NCBI GenBank assembly: GCA_016779505.1
Contig: JADHNM010000024.1
Location: 1 to 16,382, forward strand
DNA from: SAR86 cluster bacterium
GTDB lineage: Bacteria; Pseudomonadota; Gammaproteobacteria; Magnimaribacterales; D2472
DNA length: 16,382 bases
Direction of reading: 5' to 3'
Every line of letters begins with the position of its first letter. Position 1 is the first letter of the stretch. The translations under genes and the position numbers were made by a program. Positions 1-7,380 of the stretch are shown one piece after another. Under the pieces are notes generated by a model. That model was not told the DNA's origin and did no database searches. It was given only the letters and a program-made list of their open reading frames with translations.

Positions 1-649
1 CTGGTTCACTACAAATCAGCGGTCCAGATATATGGAATAATTCTTTGTTGCAAATATAGTTTGCTATTACCAAAGAAAGATTGGTCCTGCTAAACATATT
101 GGCTTCAGTAAAGCGTAGATGATATTTTTTTCCATCATAAGCATCTACATAGTTTTTCATCCAATGAGCTTGTTCGTCATACAATCCTGACGGACGTAAA
201 ATCATAGGCTCTATTTTGGATTCGCGCGTTACAAAGTCTTCATACTCTAAAATAATGCTTGCTTGCTCGTCATCAGGCAAAGGTGTCATCGCTTCAGTTA
301 TATTTCTTCCATTGCCCAAACCATAAACCCTAGTTGAGGTAACAATCAGTAATTTTTCATAACTTATATTGTTATTGAAAAAGTTCATCATTTGATATGA
401 CGCATCTAAGAATCCTCTCTGATAGCCCTCTGAGTCTGGTGAGGTTGGTTTTAATATCATCACAATGGTAGAGAAATCCATTGAAGGCACAATCAATTTT
501 GATTCATTCATCCAATCATGCTGAATGAATTCAAGATTAGGTAAAGCAGCAGACGCACTTCTAGAAACGCCTATAAATTCTTGCATAGGAAGCCTTGCAA
601 CTATCCGACTGCCAATGTCTCCGTAGCCTATAATTAAAACTTTTTTCAT
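1..649 (-). CDS. NAD(P)-binding SDR-family protein (YeeZ-like), 3' end cut by window
   Basis: I translated this frame by hand from an ATG at 647-649 (minus); it stays open for 216 codons to the window edge, so the C-terminus is missing. The N-terminus reads MKKVLIIGYGDIGSR, a Rossmann nucleotide-binding loop (GxGxxGxR, residues 8-15) typical of atypical/extended short-chain dehydrogenase proteins that bind NADP(H). Further on are a beta-strand with TSTRVYG (about residues 104-110), where epimerases carry the catalytic Ser/Thr, and LRPSGLY (about 150-156), the substrate-domain entry seen in epimerase-like and YeeZ-like proteins. The classical YxxxK pair is not clear: a Tyr sits in LEYEDF but is not followed by Lys at the expected spacing. 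The substrate cannot be told. It is transcribed away from recG across a 43-base gap. SDR membership is well supported; the YeeZ-like label is an inference. Confidence 0.8.
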   Translation of the reverse strand, partial: MKKVLIIGYGDIGSRIVARLPMQEFIGVSRSASAALPNLEFIQHDWMNESKLIVPSMDFSTIVMILKPTSPDSEGYQRGFLDASYQMMNFFNNNISYEKLLIVTSTRVYGLGNGRNITEAMTPLPDDEQASIILEYEDFVTRESKIEPMILRPSGLYDEQAHWMKNYVDAYDGKKYHLRFTEANMFSRTNLSLVIANYICNKELFHISGPLICSEP

Positions 650-692
650 ATATATGTTTCTAAAGTCCTTATATTAAAAGTATTATCGTTAA

Positions 693-2756
693 GTGGCTAA
701 TATTGAACTCACTCAATTAAAGGGTATCGGACCCTCTATCGTTGAAAAACTTCATCTTATTGGAATTTTTAACTTAAGAGATCTCTGCTTTCATCTTCCT
801 TTTGGGTATCAAGATAGAACAAAAATTTCATATATAAGCGACCTTCAACCAGGAGATGAAAAATTAATTAAAGTAAAGATTTTGTCTACACAAGTGCTAT
901 ATAGACCAAGAAAGATGATGGTGCTTAAATCAGCTGATTCATATTCTAATATCAATATTCGTTTTTTTTATTTCCATCCCGCCCAAACTAAGCAACTTAA
1001 AACTGGAACTGAGCTTTTATGTTATGGAAAAGTGAGCCTAAGTAGATATGGGTTAGAAATGATCCATCCAGAGTATGAAGTTATTTCAAATGATCACGAG
1101 TTAAAAGACAAAAAATTAACACCTGTGTATAGAGTACCCAAGGGCATAGGACAAAAAAAAATTAGAGGATTTATTCAAGCTGCAATTTCAAAATTAAATT
1201 TTGAAGAAGACTTTCTTGATGTTGAAAAATATGACGCATCTTTAAACATGAAAATTATTGATGCTCTACACATAATCCATAATCCTGAGGCAGATATTGA
1301 TATTAATGAAATGCTGCCTGGTGGCTCCCATCCAGCAAGAGTAAGACTATTAAAAGAAGAGATGATTGCTTTTCAAGCTGGTATGGCTTTTTTAAAACGT
1401 AAACAAAAACGGCATCATGCCTATTCATTGTCCAAAGAAGATGAATGGACAGCAGAAGTTAAATCAAATTTTCCTTTTGAATTAACTAAAGCACAAGCGA
1501 AAGTTGTAAATGAAATTAAAGAGGACCTATCACAAGAAGTTCCTATGATGCGATTGGTCCAAGGAGATGTTGGGTCAGGAAAAACAGTGGTGGGCGCATT
1601 AGCTGCAGCATTGGCTCTTGATTCATCGTTTCAGGTTGCTTTTATGGCGCCAACCACACTACTAGCAGAGCAACATTTTATTAGTTTTAAATCTTTTTTT
1701 AAGAAACAGGCAGATAAAGTAGCTCTTCTTACTGGTAGTACCTCTATAAGCCAGAGAAAAAAAGTCTTACAAGATCTTAAGGATAGTAAGATCAAATTAT
1801 TAGTTGGAACCCATGCTTTGTTCCAAAAGAGTGTTGAGTTTTCTAATCTTGCTCTCATTATCATCGACGAGCAGCATAGGTTTGGAGTAAATCAAAGACT
1901 AGCCTTAAGAAAAAAAAATGATTCTGAAAAATCAGCGCCTCATCAGCTCACATTAACAGCTACCCCCATTCCAAGAACTCTTTCGATGAGCGTATATGCA
2001 AACATGGATGTTTCAGTAATAGATGAATTGCCTCCTGGTAGAAAACCAATTCAAACATCATGCTTGCCGCTAAGTGGAAAAGATAAACTCATTGAAAGAA
2101 TCTCAATTGCTACAAAAAAAGGTAGCAAAGTATATTGGATATGTCCTTTAATTGAAGAATCTGAGAACTTGGATTTAAATGCTGTCATTGAAACCCATGA
2201 AGATTTATCCGAGCATTTTGGTCAAGCTAAAGTTGGTTGCCTGCATGGCAAATTATCTGCAATTAAAAAACAAGAGCAGATTCAAGCTTTCAAAGATTCT
2301 AAAACTTCAATCTTAGTATCAACGACTGTTGTTGAGGTTGGAGTCGATATTCCTGATGCAGATATCATGGTGATTGAAAATGCTGAAAGGTTTGGTTTAG
2401 CACAATTACATCAATTAAGAGGAAGAATAGGCAGAGGAACTAAAGAAAGCTTTTGCATTCTTCTTCACAAAGATAAGATTCAAGATGTCTCATCGCAGAG
2501 ACTGCAAGTGTTAGTTGACTCTCAAGATGGTTTTAAAATTGCTGAAGAAGATCTAGTAATTAGAGGCCCCGGAGAAATTATGGGTGCACAACAAACAGGT
2601 ATTGTACCGATGAAATATACAAATCTAGTTAGAGACAGTCAGTATCTAATGGAAACCAAAAAAGTCGCTGAATTAATATGTAACGAGGAGCCTGAGCTTG
2701 CTAATCAGTTGATAGAAAGATGGATCTCAGGCTCTATAGCTTTTGCTGATGCTTAG
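693..2756 (+). CDS. recG: ATP-dependent DNA helicase RecG
   Basis: RecG is a superfamily 2 helicase that regresses stalled replication forks and branch-migrates Holliday junctions in the cytoplasm. At 687 aa it is near the usual length (about 690). The N-terminus has LKGIGPSIVEKL and LCFHLPFGYQDRT, the start of the wedge (OB-fold) domain that grips the junction. Helicase motifs follow in order: Walker A GDVGSGKT (residues 291-298), the DEQH box (392-395) followed by RFG, TATPIPRT (motif III), then in the second RecA-like domain STTVVEVGVDIPDA and QLRGRIGRG (motifs V and VI), and the C-terminal RGPGEIMGAQQTG segment. The start is GTG with no clear Shine-Dalgarno; homology begins at once, so it is likely right. 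A TATTAT at 681-686 would place the mRNA start almost at the GTG, hinting at leaderless translation, but that is weak. It is not beside spoT or trmH as in enterobacteria. Confidence 0.97.
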   Translation: MANIELTQLKGIGPSIVEKLHLIGIFNLRDLCFHLPFGYQDRTKISYISDLQPGDEKLIKVKILSTQVLYRPRKMMVLKSADSYSNINIRFFYFHPAQTKQLKTGTELLCYGKVSLSRYGLEMIHPEYEVISNDHELKDKKLTPVYRVPKGIGQKKIRGFIQAAISKLNFEEDFLDVEKYDASLNMKIIDALHIIHNPEADIDINEMLPGGSHPARVRLLKEEMIAFQAGMAFLKRKQKRHHAYSLSKEDEWTAEVKSNFPFELTKAQAKVVNEIKEDLSQEVPMMRLVQGDVGSGKTVVGALAAALALDSSFQVAFMAPTTLLAEQHFISFKSFFKKQADKVALLTGSTSISQRKKVLQDLKDSKIKLLVGTHALFQKSVEFSNLALIIIDEQHRFGVNQRLALRKKNDSEKSAPHQLTLTATPIPRTLSMSVYANMDVSVIDELPPGRKPIQTSCLPLSGKDKLIERISIATKKGSKVYWICPLIEESENLDLNAVIETHEDLSEHFGQAKVGCLHGKLSAIKKQEQIQAFKDSKTSILVSTTVVEVGVDIPDADIMVIENAERFGLAQLHQLRGRIGRGTKESFCILLHKDKIQDVSSQRLQVLVDSQDGFKIAEEDLVIRGPGEIMGAQQTGIVPMKYTNLVRDSQYLMETKKVAELICNEEPELANQLIERWISGSIAFADA

Positions 2757-2800
2757 CTAGATGATTAATATATTTCATCAAAATATAACTTTTTAAAGAT

Positions 2801-2831
2801 AAAAACAGCTTGGTATCTAAACAAAAAGCTG
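2801..2831 (-). terminator. Possible weak terminator for the MAPEG gene
   Basis: Read on the minus strand, CAGCTT (2831-2826) and AAGCTG (2811-2806) form a 6-bp stem around a 14-base loop that contains the MAPEG stop codon, followed by TTTTT (2805-2801). The stem is short and AT-rich, so this is a modest candidate. It lies in the short convergent gap after recG. Confidence 0.4.
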
Positions 2832-3221
2832 AGAAAAGGCCATATAAGCAATAATTATCCATCCTGCAGCAAACAATAAGAATCTCACTAAAACCATGTT
2901 AAACGTTAACTGAACTAGTGAATGAATAATTCTTAAAATCACAAATACCCATGCCAATTGAACCATTAAAGAATCAAAATTATTAATTAAAGCAATTGAT
3001 AAAGTAACCACATAAAATGCAACGGGCTGCTCAAAAAGATGATTATAGTTATCTCCAGTCCTTTCAACCCAAGCAGGCATTGCTCCCTTTAGATCTTTTG
3101 TATGAGCTGCATCCTGAGGATTATCCATAGATCTGAGCCTGCCAAAAGCCATCACTAAGAAAATTGTAAAAGTCCAAAGCGCCAATGCTAGAACTGGTGT
3201 CAAAAGTGCTGTTTGATTCAT
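2817..3221 (-). CDS. MAPEG-family membrane protein
   Basis: This 134-aa protein belongs to the MAPEG family (membrane-associated proteins in eicosanoid and glutathione metabolism), whose bacterial members are mostly uncharacterised or act as glutathione transferases or peroxidases. Four hydrophobic segments are visible: about residues 7-26, 66-82, 86-107 and 110-131. Between the first two is the soluble loop ending in NYNHLFEQPVAFY (58-70); the N..E.P pattern is the family hallmark thought to line the glutathione site. R97 and H100 in the third helix also fit. A strong ribosome site (GAGAGG, 7 bases from ATG) supports the start. It lies downstream of the hppA terminator, so it probably has its own promoter in the roughly 50 bases at 3222-3270, where I see no convincing -35/-10 pair. 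Bacterial substrates are unknown, so I give no gene symbol. Confidence 0.85.
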   Translation of the reverse strand: MNQTALLTPVLALALWTFTIFLVMAFGRLRSMDNPQDAAHTKDLKGAMPAWVERTGDNYNHLFEQPVAFYVVTLSIALINNFDSLMVQLAWVFVILRIIHSLVQLTFNMVLVRFLLFAAGWIIIAYMAFSQLFV

Positions 3222-3269
3222 ATTTTTACCTCTCTAAATCAGATTATCATACTAAAACTCTAAATTAGA

Positions 3270-3296
3270 AATAAAAAAACCCGCTATTGCGGGTTT
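3270..3296 (-). terminator. Rho-independent terminator of hppA
   Basis: On the minus strand an 8-bp stem, AAACCCGC (3296-3289) with GCGGGTTT (3284-3277), closes a four-base loop and runs into a continuous T tract down to 3273. It starts 23 bases after the hppA stop codon, so it should end hppA transcription and separate it from the MAPEG gene. In the plus direction the T tract is interrupted and there is no gene to serve. Confidence 0.88.
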
Positions 3297-3319
3297 CTTA
3301 TTTTTAGTTAAAGTAATTT

Positions 3320-5308
3320 TTACAACATTCCATTCAATGTTAATAAAGGGGCTATAACTAGACTTACAATCGCCATAACATTGATTAAGATGTTCATTGA
3401 AGGTCCTGAAGTATCTTTGAATGGATCGCCGACTGTGTCTCCAACGACAACTGCGGCATGAGTATCCGAACCTTTCCCGCCGAGGTTGCCCTTCTCAACG
3501 TACTTCTTAGCGTTATCCCATGCTCCACCTGCATTAGCCATAAATAAAGCAAGTGCAACACAACCCAATAATCCGCCTGCTAGCATTCCGCCCAGGGCCA
3601 TTGCACCCAAACCAAATCCCACAACCGCTGGCATCGCTACAGCAATAACACCTGGTAACATCATTTTCTTTAAAGCCGCTTTAGTTGCTATCTCAACACA
3701 TTTTTCTGAATCAGGGTCAGCAGTACCCTCCATCAAACCATCGATTTCTCTAAACTGTCTTCGAATTTCATTGATCATTTCAAACGCAGCATCTCCAACT
3801 GCTGTCATAGTTATTGAAGAGATTAGGAATGGAATACAAATTCCTATGAACATTCCTACCAAGACAATTGGTTGGCCAAGAGATAAAGTAAATGCATCTC
3901 CGAAATTAAGACTTACAACCGCAGAGAATGCAGAAATGATTGCAAGTGCTGCTAAAGCTGCAGCTCCAATTGCGAATCCTTTACCGATAGCTGCTGTTGT
4001 ATTTCCAAGCTCATCTAAAGAATCTGTAATCTCTCTTACATCCTCTCCCATGCCAGCCATCTCAGCAATACCACCAGCGTTATCTGCAACAGGACCATAC
4101 GCATCAATTGCCATAGTTATCCCAACTGTTGAAAGCATTCCGACAGCAGCAATACCCACTCCATAAACCCCTGAAAGAGTTGTTGAAATTAAAATAATTG
4201 TTGCTAAAACTAATATAGGAATTACAACGGATTGCATGCCAACCGAAAGGCCAGCAATCATAACGGTTGCAGGTCCAGTTTCACCCGATTCAGCAATCTT
4301 TTTTACAGGGTCTCCACCTGTATAGTACTCAGTAATTAATCCAATCAGGACTCCGCCCACTGCACCGCATACCACAGCCCACCAAACATTAATAGAAACT
4401 CCAGCTATGCTGTTTGTTAAAAAATATGCCATCACAATAAATATTGCAGGAGCTAAAAGAGTTCCTGAGCGCAAGGCACTTGCAGGCGCTTTAGCAGACT
4501 GTAATTTAACTATTACGATTCCAATAATAGAAGCTATTAACCCAATTGAAGCTAAAGCCAATGGAAACATCATCATCTCTTTAGAGCCTAAGGTGTAAGC
4601 TATAGCAATAGAAGCAATCATTGATCCACAATAAGATTCAAAAATATCTGAGCCCATACCCGCTACATCGCCAACGTTATCACCAACATTGTCTGCAATA
4701 ACTCCTGGATTTCTTGGATCATCCTCAGGAATTCCTGCTTCAATCTTACCCACCAGATCTGCTCCAACATCTGCACTCTTAGTAAAAATACCTCCTCCAA
4801 CACGAGAGAAAAGCGCTACAACTGATGCGCCCATCCCAAATCCCTCTAGAGCATGAACATGTGATTCACTGAAAAAATAGAAGAGCCCGCCTAAACCAAT
4901 CAAGCCAAGAGATGCCACACATAATCCCATCACTGAGCCGCCATAAAATGAAACGCTTAATGCTGCGGCTGCACCATCTTGTTGAGCTGCGGTTGCAGTT
5001 CTAACATTTGCTTTTGTAGCTGCATACATCCCAATAAATCCTGCCAAAGATGAGCAGGCGGCACCAACTACAACCGCAATCGCTGATTGAATCGTTAGAA
5101 AAGTTGCAACTAATACAACTAATACGGCAACAAAAATTAATAAATAGGTATATTCTGTTTTCATGAACTTCATTGCGCCCTTATGAATTTCATCACCAAT
5201 CTTTTTGACTTGATCAGTTCCATCTGAATAACGCATAACTAAACTGAACACCACAAAAGCAGCAATCAAACCAAAAACACCCAATGCTGGGGCAATTAAT
5301 ATATTCAT
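3320..5308 (-). CDS. hppA: Membrane-bound ion-pumping pyrophosphatase, K+-dependent type
   Basis: This integral membrane enzyme couples hydrolysis of pyrophosphate to pumping of H+ and/or Na+ across the inner membrane. The 662-aa protein has about 16 hydrophobic segments. The substrate loop DVGADLVGKIE (180-190), with DDPRNPGVIADNVGDNVGD after it, carries the Asp/Lys residues that bind Mg-PPi. A second acidic set lies at DAYGPVADNAGGIAEM (402-417), and the C-terminal set near DNAKKYVEKG. At GNTTAAIGKG (435-444) the positions known to decide K+ requirement are Ala439 and Gly442 rather than Lys and Thr, so by family rule it should be K+-dependent. Glu224 in the FESYCGS segment is where Na+-pumping members carry their ion-gate Glu, but some K+-dependent H+ pumps share it, so the ion remains open. 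The start has AGGAG 7 bases upstream. It lies 60 bases after the symporter gene and is followed by a terminator. Confidence 0.96.
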   Translation of the reverse strand: MNILIAPALGVFGLIAAFVVFSLVMRYSDGTDQVKKIGDEIHKGAMKFMKTEYTYLLIFVAVLVVLVATFLTIQSAIAVVVGAACSSLAGFIGMYAATKANVRTATAAQQDGAAAALSVSFYGGSVMGLCVASLGLIGLGGLFYFFSESHVHALEGFGMGASVVALFSRVGGGIFTKSADVGADLVGKIEAGIPEDDPRNPGVIADNVGDNVGDVAGMGSDIFESYCGSMIASIAIAYTLGSKEMMMFPLALASIGLIASIIGIVIVKLQSAKAPASALRSGTLLAPAIFIVMAYFLTNSIAGVSINVWWAVVCGAVGGVLIGLITEYYTGGDPVKKIAESGETGPATVMIAGLSVGMQSVVIPILVLATIILISTTLSGVYGVGIAAVGMLSTVGITMAIDAYGPVADNAGGIAEMAGMGEDVREITDSLDELGNTTAAIGKGFAIGAAALAALAIISAFSAVVSLNFGDAFTLSLGQPIVLVGMFIGICIPFLISSITMTAVGDAAFEMINEIRRQFREIDGLMEGTADPDSEKCVEIATKAALKKMMLPGVIAVAMPAVVGFGLGAMALGGMLAGGLLGCVALALFMANAGGAWDNAKKYVEKGNLGGKGSDTHAAVVVGDTVGDPFKDTSGPSMNILINVMAIVSLVIAPLLTLNGML

Positions 5309-5357
5309 TCTTTCTCTCCTATAAACAAGCGTTAGATTTTATCAAATAAAATTGAAT

Positions 5358-5372
5358 TTAATTAGTAATTAA
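5358..5372. repeat. Perfect 15-base AT-only palindrome before hppA
   Basis: TTAATTAGTAATTAA is a perfect inverted repeat with one central base. It overlaps the stop codon of the symporter gene and lies about 50 bases upstream of the hppA start, where an operator could sit. In DNA this AT-rich a chance palindrome is quite possible. Confidence 0.3.
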
Positions 5373-6631
5373 GCCTTTGAATTGAAAATATTTTCATCCA
5401 ATTGATTCTCAGTTTTCGCAACTATACATGCAATTGCAGCATCACCGGTAACATTAACTGATGTTCTGAGCATGTCTAGCACTCTATCAACCGCAAGAAT
5501 AATTCCTATTGCCTCAAGTGGTAAGTTAAATTGTTGCAAAATGATGATCAAGGTAATGGTTCCCGCAGATGGAACAGCAGCAGTTCCAATTGATGTTGCT
5601 ACTGCTAACAGCACAACTTGAATATATTGAAATAGCGTTAAGTCAATGCCAGACATTTGAGCAATAAACACTGTTGCTAAACCTTGCATAATTGCAGTCC
5701 CATCCATATTGATCGTGGCGCCAACAGGCACTACAAAAGAAGCGACATTTTGATTGACGCCCAAGTCTTGATTTACTGTTTTGAGGGTTACTGGAATTGT
5801 TGCTGCGCTTGATGAGGTGGAAAATGCAAATAAAGCAACATCTTTCATCTTTTTAAAAAAAGTTAATGGATTTAATCCTCCGATAAACTTTAAAAATATT
5901 GAGTAGGTAAAAGCTGCATGAAATAAAAGAAGAGCGATTAACAATACTACATATGCTAAAACGTCTTGGAAAATATCAAGACCATCAGCAATAACAAATT
6001 TTCCAATTAAACAAAAAACTCCTAATGGAGCAAAGCTCATGATCATAACTATCAGCTGTAAAAATACTGTATTTAATTTAGCAAATGAATCGCTTAAATT
6101 TCCTGTTAAATGGTTCGTTTTATTTAAAGCTAAACCAAAAATAATGCTAAAAAATACAATTGCCAGCATCTGATTTTCTGCCATTGCTTGAATAATGTTT
6201 GAAGGAAAAATTCCAACAATGGTTGAGTAGATTCCCTGCCCTTGAGGCAATGAACTTGGTGCAGCCATAGCTATATCGGATGAATAATTAGAGCCGGGCT
6301 TAAAGAAAGAGCCAGCTATAAGCGCCAAAGAAACAGCGATGCCTGTGGTCAATAAATAAAAGCCTACGGTTTTAAAAGTAATCTTGCCCAAAGACTGAGA
6401 ACTTCCTAGCGAAGAGATGCCTGTTACCAAAGAAAAGAAAACCAAAGGGACAACCAATAATTTAAGGAGATTCATGAAGATATCTCCGCCCATCTTAAAA
6501 ATATATTTTTCTACAAAAGCATCGACTGAGCTTGAAAAGAAGTCTGTATAAAAAAGAAAAGAACCAGCGACAAAACCTAGAAGCAACCCAATAAGTATGT
6601 TTCTGGTTAAGTTTTTTGGCGTATCAATCAT
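5369..6631 (-). CDS. SLC1/DAACS-family sodium:dicarboxylate/acidic amino acid symporter
   Basis: This 420-aa inner-membrane transporter belongs to the glutamate/dicarboxylate symporter family (GltP, GltT, DctA, archaeal GltPh). Family landmarks line up in order: the serine-rich tip of hairpin 1, TSSSAAT (272-278); the NMDGT sodium/substrate motif (308-312); hairpin 2, AVPSAGT (352-358); and the last helix DRVLDMLRTSVNVTGD (382-397). Aligned on that helix, D386, R389, T390, N393 and D397 correspond to GltPh D394, R397, T398, N401 and D405. The retained Arg points to an acidic substrate, such as glutamate, aspartate or a C4-dicarboxylate, rather than a neutral one. Na+ coupling is inferred from NMDGT. 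The ATG overlaps the rubredoxin stop codon (TAATG), implying translational coupling. Substrate is unresolved, so no symbol is given. Confidence 0.93.
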   Translation of the reverse strand: MIDTPKNLTRNILIGLLLGFVAGSFLFYTDFFSSSVDAFVEKYIFKMGGDIFMNLLKLLVVPLVFFSLVTGISSLGSSQSLGKITFKTVGFYLLTTGIAVSLALIAGSFFKPGSNYSSDIAMAAPSSLPQGQGIYSTIVGIFPSNIIQAMAENQMLAIVFFSIIFGLALNKTNHLTGNLSDSFAKLNTVFLQLIVMIMSFAPLGVFCLIGKFVIADGLDIFQDVLAYVVLLIALLLFHAAFTYSIFLKFIGGLNPLTFFKKMKDVALFAFSTSSSAATIPVTLKTVNQDLGVNQNVASFVVPVGATINMDGTAIMQGLATVFIAQMSGIDLTLFQYIQVVLLAVATSIGTAAVPSAGTITLIIILQQFNLPLEAIGIILAVDRVLDMLRTSVNVTGDAAIACIVAKTENQLDENIFNSKA

Positions 6632-6801
6632 TAAATTTCTGTCATCTCAAAATCTTCTTTACCTACTCCACAGTCAGGGCATAACCAATCCTCTGGAACA
6701 TCATCCCAGGCTGTTCCTGGGGCAATGCCATCATCTGGCCAACCTAATTCTTCATCATATATTAGTCCACATACAATGCATTCCCATTTTTTATATTCCA
6801 T
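6631..6801 (-). CDS. Rubredoxin (56 aa)
   Basis: I found this small gene by translating the minus strand between the symporter and ubiC; it is 56 codons plus TAA. Rubredoxins are one-electron carriers with a single iron bound by four cysteines. The protein has both knuckles: CIVCG (Cys8 and Cys11) and CPDCG (Cys42 and Cys45), with the invariant core WPDDGIAPGTAWDDVPEDW between them. It lacks a signal peptide, so it is cytoplasmic. GAGAG upstream of the ATG serves as ribosome site. Its stop codon shares one base with the symporter start, so the two are translated together, though no functional link is obvious. Its redox partner (a rubredoxin reductase, or an oxygenase such as alkane hydroxylase) is not in the window. 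Family assignment is very secure; the physiological role is not known. Confidence 0.95.
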   Translation of the reverse strand: MEYKKWECIVCGLIYDEELGWPDDGIAPGTAWDDVPEDWLCPDCGVGKEDFEMTEI

Positions 6802-6859
6802 TTTCTCTCTCGTATTTAATCTGACTTAAAAAGTCTCATTTAATGAAAATTAAGCAGGC

Positions 6860-6865
6860 TATAAT
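6860..6865 (+). promoter_or_regulatory. Candidate -10 element for the ubiC-ubiA operon
   Basis: A perfect TATAAT lies 23 bases before the ubiC ATG, placing the transcript start near 6872. No good -35 hexamer stands 16-18 bases upstream (the bases there are CATTTA), so it may be a weak or activator-dependent sigma-70 promoter. The 87-base gap is shared with the divergent rubredoxin gene. Confidence 0.4.
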
Positions 6866-6888
6866 ATCAGATTTTATAGATCAAATTC

Positions 6889-7380
6889 ATGCACGCAAAA
6901 AGAATTAATAATTGGCTGAGCGACTCTCAGCTAAAAAGCTGTTTAAAAAAACAAGATATTCTCGAGTGGTTAAATGAAGAAGGTTCAATTACTGCAAAAA
7001 TCTCATCAGATTCCAAGTTTAAACTTGAAATATTAAGTGATGATTTGGGTATGGCAGAGGATGAAGAGTATTTAGCTCTTAACATCCCTTCTCAAAAAGT
7101 TCGAATAAGAGAAGTGATCCTATATGGTGACTTGGCGCCCCTTGTCTTTGCAAGAAGCATTATCCCCAATCAAACCTCATCAAAAGGATATCCTAGATTA
7201 GGGACTATTGGATCAAAGCCACTTGGCGATTTACTATTTCAAAGCGAGTTATTTATCAAAACACATCGTGAGTTTGCGCAATTTCAAACTCCTGATAAAG
7301 AAATTGTTTGGGGAAGAAGAACACATTATCTCGTTCGAGGATACCCCTTAAGCGTTATGGAAGTATTTTTGTCGCCATGA
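6889..7380 (+). CDS. ubiC: Chorismate lyase UbiC
   Basis: UbiC splits chorismate into 4-hydroxybenzoate and pyruvate, the first committed step of ubiquinone synthesis, in the cytoplasm. At 163 aa it matches the enterobacterial enzyme (about 165). Recognisable segments are WLNEEGSITAKI (27-38), VRIREVILYGD (71-81) with R74 in the place of the chorismate-binding Arg76 of E. coli, VFARSIIP (86-93), GSKPLGDLLF (108-117), WGRRTHYL (141-148), and near the end E158, equivalent to E. coli Glu155. Overall identity is modest but all active-site landmarks are present. The leader is short and has no strong ribosome site. The TGA stop overlaps the ubiA start (ATGA), the same gene order as E. coli ubiCA, which strengthens both calls. 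Confidence 0.93.
   Translation: MHAKRINNWLSDSQLKSCLKKQDILEWLNEEGSITAKISSDSKFKLEILSDDLGMAEDEEYLALNIPSQKVRIREVILYGDLAPLVFARSIIPNQTSSKGYPRLGTIGSKPLGDLLFQSELFIKTHREFAQFQTPDKEIVWGRRTHYLVRGYPLSVMEVFLSP

Noticed and set aside
3486..4166. Long plus-strand open frame of 226 codons opposite hppA
   Set aside because: It is the antisense shadow of hppA: low-complexity Ala/Ile/Pro/Ser composition, no domain, and the opposite strand encodes an unmistakable pyrophosphatase.
6597..6824. Plus-strand open frame of 75 codons across the symporter/rubredoxin junction
   Set aside because: It lies opposite the rubredoxin gene, whose two CxxC knuckles are clear on the minus strand; the plus-strand product resembles nothing.
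6823..6835. Small inverted repeat GACTT-AAA-AAGTC between rubredoxin and ubiC
   Set aside because: Five-base arms in AT-rich DNA are expected by chance; not a terminator because no T tract follows and both flanking genes diverge from it.
7308..7376. Upstream extension of ubiA by 23 residues
   Set aside because: It overlaps ubiC coding sequence in another frame and is not homologous to UbiA; ATG 7377 overlapping the ubiC stop is better.
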